Positions 32,004 through 37,500 of a stretch of 37,500 nucleotides of DNA are shown one piece after another. The first letter of the stretch is position 1, and each line of letters starts with the position of its first letter. Under the pieces are notes generated by a model that saw nothing but the letters and a program-made list of their open reading frames with translations, made no database searches and was not told the origin of the DNA. A program made the position numbers and the translations under genes. The stretch is from positions 1-37,500 of the forward strand of contig CAJNDS010002474.1 in NCBI GenBank assembly GCA_905221605.1. The letters are read 5' to 3'. Source of the stretch: Symbiodinium natans. Taxonomy: Eukaryota > Sar > Dinophyceae > Suessiales > Symbiodiniaceae.

Positions 32004-32022
32004 TGTGGGTGTGTGGGTGTGT
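31799..32022. repeat. (GAAC)n-(GAAT)n and (GT)n microsatellite cluster
   Basis: GAAC tetranucleotides (31802-31828) switch to GAAT (31828-31853) and then mixed GAAC/GAAT (31854-31883). After about 45 bp comes a (GT)n run (31930-32000) that decays into GTGTGG repeats up to about 32021. Confidence 0.95.
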
Positions 32023-32217
32023 TAGTTTTCTGAGGCTGGTTATTCTGTGGGCTACCGTGTATATACTCGTTTGATGAATCGAAACAAGATAGAGGGTTCA
32101 CATGTCATGATCTGACCATGACGCATGGGTCGTGTTTGGACCGGACAATCTCTGACACAGAGTCCTCGCATTCCTTCCGTGATATGTAATCTGCATCGGT
32201 TCAAGCAAATGCAGAGA

Positions 32218-32241
32218 CTCACACACACACACACACACACC
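32218..32241. repeat. (CA)n microsatellite
   Basis: About eleven CA dinucleotides. With the GT run about 200 bp upstream it forms a potential inverted pair. Confidence 0.95.
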
Positions 32242-32299
32242 CACGGAGACAGCTTGGTGAATGTGATCCCACGAAGGCCTCGTTCCTTTTCCCGCAGGA

Positions 32300-32533
32300 T
32301 ACCACGGGGCCGTGGAGCCTCTGGCTCACCCTGAGGCGAGTTGCATGGCTTCGGGTGGAGACTTTTCAGGGCAAACTACTCTGAGAGCTTGTTCGGGCTC
32401 ACGGAACTGGTTCAAAGGGTTTCTTTGGGGTATGCTGGGAGTCTCGGGTGATATCGTCTTCCAGGTCTGTAACCTTGCATTGAACATCATCTTCATGGTC
32501 TCCCTCACGAAGGTCGGAACGGTCTTAAGCTGA
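32300..32533 (+). CDS. Candidate terminal exon with a hydrophobic segment, unrecognised
   Basis: CGTTCCTTTTCCCGCAG ends at 32299 and is a strong polypyrimidine-plus-CAG 3' splice site. The frame open after it (phase 2) runs YHGAVEPLAHPEASC, then NWFKGFLWGMLGVSG and DIVFQVCNLALNIIFMVSL, and stops at TGA (32531-32533). The last part is hydrophobic enough for a membrane helix. There is an internal ATG at about 32345, so it could also be a small stand-alone ORF. No family recognised and no upstream exon located. Confidence 0.3.
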   Translation, partial: YHGAVEPLAHPEASCMASGGDFSGQTTLRACSGSRNWFKGFLWGMLGVSGDIVFQVCNLALNIIFMVSLTKVGTVLS

Positions 32534-32539
32534 ATGCAA

Positions 32540-33680
32540 ATGACGACACGTCGCTGCAATGGCATACGCGATTCCCCATGGTTCCGCGCCCTGGCCCTGC
32601 TGGCTGCTCTGTCTTCCCCAGATTTTGTGTCGAGAATGCGCTCGAAAACAGTAGCTTCGACATCGTTTGTTTTTTTTGTTTGCCGCCTCGGTCATGATGC
32701 GCGTGCTTTAAGTCGTCCGTGTGATCTGATCCATGCCTTTTTGAAGGCAAGGGAAACCTGTCTCTGCCAACTCTCCAGTTGAATGCGGAAAACCACCCTG
32801 AGAACAACACGCCCGAAACCCTTGCGCGTAACTGCGGAAAAATGCAACCGCCTTCGGAAATAAGAAGAATCTGGAAGATCCTTAGGCGTCAAATCCTGAA
32901 GCCCTTGGAGACCTGAAACCTCTGAGTCCAAACTTTAGAAATCCTGTATGCGGATAAGCCTCCTAAGCTCTACAACTTCTAAACCCACACGCACCTTTTA
33001 CCCCCAACGACACGCAACATCCTCAATCTACGCCCTCAACGAACAGGCGGCCTGGGGCTTAACCAAGCCCGAGAGCTGCCGGGCGAAGCGGGACATCAGC
33101 AACTGGGCTCAATTGAGATTGTGAAGATTGCGAACGGGTAAACGGGAGCCCATGTATTTAGGTGGCTGTGTAGAGATGTCGATGTTTCTGTGCAACTGAG
33201 GCCGGCCTTCAGCGCTTCACTCGGATTGTATTGTCAAGCTCTTGGTTGGTCAGGAGCGTTGGGTTTCAATAGGGTTCGGAGGGAAAGGTATGTTTCATTG
33301 TCAGGGCTTAAGGCCTTGAGGTCTTTGGCATTTAAGGGTCAGGGCCTCAGGGCTTGTGGTGTTTTGAGGGTTAGGGCTTGGACCTTAGGGCTTAACATGC
33401 GGAAGCTCCAGGGTCTTGAACTATCTCACGATTCAGACCAGTGATTCGTGCCCCCACCGTTTGCATGTGAACAACTTCCCCAACAACTTGTGGGAACTAA
33501 TATCTATTTAGTGCGGGTATAGCGGTATAACCCGGTAAGCTTTTTCTTTTCATTTCATGAATGAGATCGTCATTTACAATTACAAGACATTTTTACTATA
33601 ATTCAATGAAAGACAGATTCATTGATGCTAAGCAGCAATGGCCTGTAATTTCAACCGCACTTTCAGTAAGGTAACGAACA
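32540..33680. other. Gene-poor region with dense GGGCTT/TTAGGG-like repeats
   Basis: From 33295 to 33415 the sequence is largely AGGGCTTAAGG, GTCAGGGCCTCAGGG and GTTAGGGCTTGG units. Short frames elsewhere show nothing recognisable. The DNA becomes AT-rich after 33470. Confidence 0.4.
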
Positions 33681-33684
33681 GACC

Positions 33685-33900
33685 TCACACAACCATACGT
33701 TTAATTCCACCATTCCCGGCCTTCAAAATAGTAGAATCGTAGAACTCGTTCAAGAACTGAAGCTGGCATCCAACTACGTCCAGCAAACCAATCCAAATAA
33801 ACACATTTTTCACGCTTGGGGGCACACCCGGGCACAGAATGTCCAATTCGTTTTGAGATTTCGTCCCCAATTCTAGTCTATATATGACATGACAATGCAT
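33685..33900 (-). CDS. Small ATG-started ORF in an AT-rich island, 71 codons
   Basis: A true ATG at 33900 and a TGA stop. The peptide reads as a plausible small protein or exon: LELGTKSQNELDILCPGV, then NVFIWIGLLDVVGCQLQFL and NEFYDSTILKAGNGG. The surrounding 33470-33960 is richer in A+T than the rest of the window, where a stop-free run is less likely by chance. No homologue recognised. Confidence 0.25.
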   Translation of the reverse strand: MHCHVIYRLELGTKSQNELDILCPGVPPSVKNVFIWIGLLDVVGCQLQFLNEFYDSTILKAGNGGIKRMVV

Positions 33901-34049
33901 CTGTTGCTTCCTTCAAAAACAAGTGAGGTTGACTGGCTTGATGCCAGGCAGATTTTGAGAACATCTTTAAAATGTTTAAGCCCGGGCCCCCGGAACCAAG
34001 AACCAAGAACGAAGACTCTCTGAAATATTGCTTCTGGGTAGCGCACATA

Positions 34050-34270
34050 TGTATGTGTGTATATATATATATGTATATGTATATGTATATGTTGTATATG
34101 TATATGCATCTGATTATGTATAGTGTATGGGTATATGCATATGTGTGTACATACATACATGCGTACATACATACATACATACATACATACATACATACAT
34201 ACATACATACATACATACATGCATACTCGCATACACACCCACATACAAACAAACAAACATACATACATGC
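34050..34270. repeat. (TATATG)n and (ACAT)n microsatellites
   Basis: TATATG-type repeats (34055-34145), then near-perfect ACAT tetranucleotides (34149-34220) and a decayed tail to 34270. The Tyr/Cys/Val-rich and Ile/His/Thr-rich ORFs here are artefacts. Confidence 0.95.
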
Positions 34271-37200
34271 ACATATGATCGCATATGGGTCATCGCTATG
34301 CCATTCCCCGGTACTTTAAGAACTATGACACCATTAAAGCATTAGGCTGTTAACATCAGTTCTACCCTTGCAGTCAGAAATCATAAACTAAGATCCGAAA
34401 GCATGCTATTTGACTAGATAAATACTGCATGGTTAGGTGGGCCACATGGCCGTTGGACCACTCATCCATGAAGCCAGTCAAGTCTACCCATAGGGGGGCA
34501 AGGAGCACCACTGAACCATCCACTCCTTCAGCCGATGAATTCTGCCCCATGCGGACAAGAAGAACCGCTAAGCCAGTAAACCATTAAACGATTGGACCAT
34601 GGAAACCACAAGCAATTCTGCACACATGGGGTTGGCAGAGCAAAGTCCAGGCGTTATTGCGAGGGAAGGGCATGGCATCCTCCAAAAATGAAAAGAAAAA
34701 TGAAGGACAGCACGGGGACAGTGGTCCTTGTTTTGCGGACTTCGTTTCATGAAACAATGTCTACTTACAGGTGCCTCGCTGCAGCTACGATAGACAAACC
34801 GCACGAACAGCGGAAAGATGGGGGCTGGCTTGTATTCATGTTCACGTTCATATATGCTCACCGCTTATACTTGTTTTCGCGCTTACGATATTTTGATATG
34901 TAGCTGTGTATTCATATTTGCTTAGTCGTTGAGGTCCAAGCGAAGCATATTCTAAACTCTAAACTTGAACCCGCCAAGTGTGCAGAGCTTCTTACACCCT
35001 TTTGCTCCAGGTTGCCACAGTCTGGGACTCGGAATGGGCGCCGCGTACAACACGGCAGAGCCGTGGCATGCAGGGTGTGGCTGCCAGCGGCATGAGGCTG
35101 ATGGTTGCTTAGGCGCTTTAGGGGCTTTAGGGGCTTGGCTGTGAGTTAGGATTTTCGGGAGGGCCTGTGCAGCGTCGCATATATCAGCTTCTGTCGCCAG
35201 TCTTGCTAGTCGGGTCTGTTGTTTCGGGCTTCTGATGCTCTCTTTGTCTGCCGCGCTTGCCTTGCCACTCTCAATGAGTACTAACGTCTACTACTTCTTC
35301 TGCTTATGCGTAGTGATGGAGATGCTAGTGGCCAGGAGTCAATCACAGAGTCAGAGCTTAAGTAGGCTGAGGCTTCAAGGGCCTATCATACACATGATGA
35401 AACATGGCCTGGGCTCCAGCATCCCAAACCCCAAAGTCACCCCAAGGACCTATATAAAAGCTTGCAAAACTTGAGCCTAATTTCGCAGCCACCGATCACG
35501 CCCCGAACCCCACACCCTGGCAACACACGAGACCCATGCGTGGAAGCCAATCGCTTTAACTTAAATCGTTTGGCTTGGGCCCGTGCCTGCAGATGTCTTT
35601 CGGGACAGAGGGTTTTGTGCTTCGAAGGGTTTGGGCTTTGCAGGGACTGAACAGGATTCTGAAGGGCGCTATGCAAAATAAATCTCGACTTCTAGAAATT
35701 TCGGGTTTGGGCTGGAGCCTTTGGGTTGAGCTTGTAGTGGCTTGTGTGCAGCTTAGGCCATCTGCCTTAGTTAGGGCTAGGGGTTTGCAGCTTCTGCTCG
35801 CTTTTGTTTGAGGTGCGGGTTCAAGCTTCTTAACTCTACTGGTAGCACTCTAGGCTGACGAGCTCGAGCTCACGAGGGGTCTAAAATTGGGCGAGGCTGA
35901 GAGTGAGCACCTTGCGCTGGGTTTAGGCCAGCACCCTTGTCCTTGTAGTAACGTAGCTGCATTGCGGCCACGTGCACCCCCAAATTTCGTGTTCCACATA
36001 CAAAGCTTTCATATTCAAGTGAAATTGAAGGTGGTTGAGCTCTCGCCAGGAGAAGAGCTGCAGCCCCTGAACCATATTAGGATTATGGACACGGTGAAGA
36101 TACCCCTGACTTGCACGAGATTTAAGATTTGTGCACTTCAAGTCTGGCATTGTGGCATTGGGGCTCTAAGCTTGTAGTAGCGTCTGCTTCGGGGAGGTTC
36201 AAAGGGAGGTTCAAAAGATGCTTCTTAGCATGGAGGTGCCCTTCAGCAGGGCTTCCTTTACATCCACAAACCCGAGACCCAAAGACACACGCCCTCACCG
36301 TAGCATGGAGCATGACCAGGTCCCAAACGGCGGGAACCCTGGGCGCACCAAATTCGCGAACATGTTCTTGGAGGTTGAGATGTTGACCTTGATTGTGACA
36401 TGAACTCTCCTCCACAATAAACGCACAATGTGCCCTCAGGGTTTTGGGAGTCAGTGGCTTTGTGTTGCTGCCTCTGGTACGAACGGCAGCAACGAAGTAA
36501 CAATTTGGGGTGTTGGGATCCGCGCGTGTTGGATGGTTCTGGGGAGGGAAGCTTTTTTTTGGTTGGGGGGGTGGCAGCTTCTTGCCGGCGGACGTGTGAC
36601 TTCACTTAACTGAGGTTCACCCTTGGACCTTTTGAGGACCTTCCTGGGACCTGCTGTGGACCCCTTGCAAAAGCCCCTGAAACCAGACCCCTGAAAGCTT
36701 CTGATGGATGTTTTGTAAACGTGAGAGCAATCTGGGCACCCTAGTGCCCCCGGAACTTCTGGGGTCGAGCAAGCGAGTATTTCTCCGTAGCCAGCCCGCG
36801 CCATAGCTTGTCTGGACTAACCGCTCCCAAGTGACACGCAGATGCTCCATCAGCGCGTGGTTGGAAACCCCTCAACCCCTTACGCCTTAAACCTTAGCCG
36901 CCTGACTCCTTGAACCGCCAAAGCGCTTTGCGCGTGGGCTCTACAGTCACCGCACCCAGGGCCCCGCAATACTTGTACTTGTACAGCCTCTTGGTCGGCG
37001 TCATGGGCCGGAGGCTCATTAAATTGGGGCTTCGGGACGTCGGGGCTTCAGTATGAGATTTGGGGTGCACAATGGAGGTTGTAGGAAGTTCGCAACGCAA
37101 AGCTAGCTGCCTTCGTTTTTTCTAGTTTGTGCAGTTTTCGAGTGTCAGGCACATATCTGTAATATGCCAGACATACTCAAAGCACAGACTACAAAGAAGT

Positions 37201-37500
37201 GACTTTCTGCACATCTAAAACATGCCAAGGACCAATGAAGAACCAAGACCCTAAAACCTTCTCCCTAAACCCTGGCCACCCCTCATCCCCACCAGATGGG
37301 TACCCGGTACCATATGGCACCTTTCAGAACCCCCTAGTCAACTGTCCAACACAAAGCCCAATAACAACATATCAAGAGCAACCCCAAATCCCGAAACATT
37401 TTGCACAACCTGTCAGAAAACCTGTGGCAGCTTTCCAGACAAGCATATGGGCCTACACGCCTTCACCGAACTATACAGAACTGCAAGAACGCATAGACAA
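34271..37500. other. Gene-poor right end with telomere-like motifs
   Basis: TTTAGGG occurs twice at 35117-35132, and CCCTAAA at 37249-37255 and 37263-37269. From 34440 to 34610 there is a loosely repetitive ACCAT/CCATT pattern. ORFs of 60-117 codons occur on both strands (for example 34592-34903 plus, 36451-36804 minus) without known domains. No RNA genes or mobile-element proteins recognised. Confidence 0.4.

Noticed and set aside
31667-32101. 144-codon minus-strand His/Thr-rich ORF
   Set aside because: Produced by the GT and GAAC/GAAT microsatellites.
33873-34345. Tyr/Cys/Val-rich and Ile/His/Thr-rich ORFs
   Set aside because: Produced by the ACAT and TATATG repeats.
8466-37500. Reverse transcriptase, transposase, integrase or other mobile-element proteins
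   Set aside because: Looked for YxDD-, DDE- and HNH-type motifs in the longer frames and found none that hold up.

Overview
The window looks like nuclear DNA of a eukaryote, most likely a protist or alga. Evidence: an intron-less class II tRNA-Leu gene followed by a Pol III T-run and with no encoded CCA; a ubiquitin-specific protease (USP) segment; kilobase-scale microsatellites; splice-site-like signals around short open stretches; and many degenerate copies of the Arabidopsis-type telomere motif TTTAGGG/CCCTAAA. That telomere type occurs in plants, green algae, dinoflagellates and chromerids among others, so I do not assign a species. Nothing resembles a bacterial operon, phage or plasmid.

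Layout. 1-4540 is the only region with firm genes. A GC-rich 96-bp minisatellite occurs at 1-396, and again in the opposite orientation at 3361-4536. Between the two arrays lie a TTG/TGG microsatellite, a tRNA-Leu(UAA) gene, a 210/236-bp tandem duplication, a roughly 100-nt hairpin, a tRNA-like sequence with a Pol III terminator, and, on the minus strand, the C-terminal half of a USP. The USP stretch carries the QQDA-type box, two Cys pairs and the His box, but has an apparent frameshift and no Cys box, and it begins where the right-hand array ends.

4540-8460 is mostly simple sequence: GCGTGATGT-like and GGA repeats, a (CTA)n tract of about 1.3 kb, unique DNA with a candidate exon (6230-7560), then a polypurine GAGAAA tract of about 900 bp. 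From 8.5 kb to the end the DNA is mostly unique-looking, gene-poor and sprinkled with telomere-like heptads. Several short open stretches there look protein-like but match no family I recognise; those with splice-like borders or a real ATG are listed as low-confidence exons or small ORFs.

Two structures in this right-hand part stand out. One is a foldback-like element at 20044-20807, with arms built of 42-bp subrepeats in opposite orientations. The other is a diverged pair of copies at about 23414-23606 and 31247-31451 that share a minus-strand peptide. I see no complete multi-gene pathway or new defence-like system. The most unusual content is structural: inverted minisatellites around a tRNA/USP segment, the foldback element, and pervasive interstitial telomere-like sequence.
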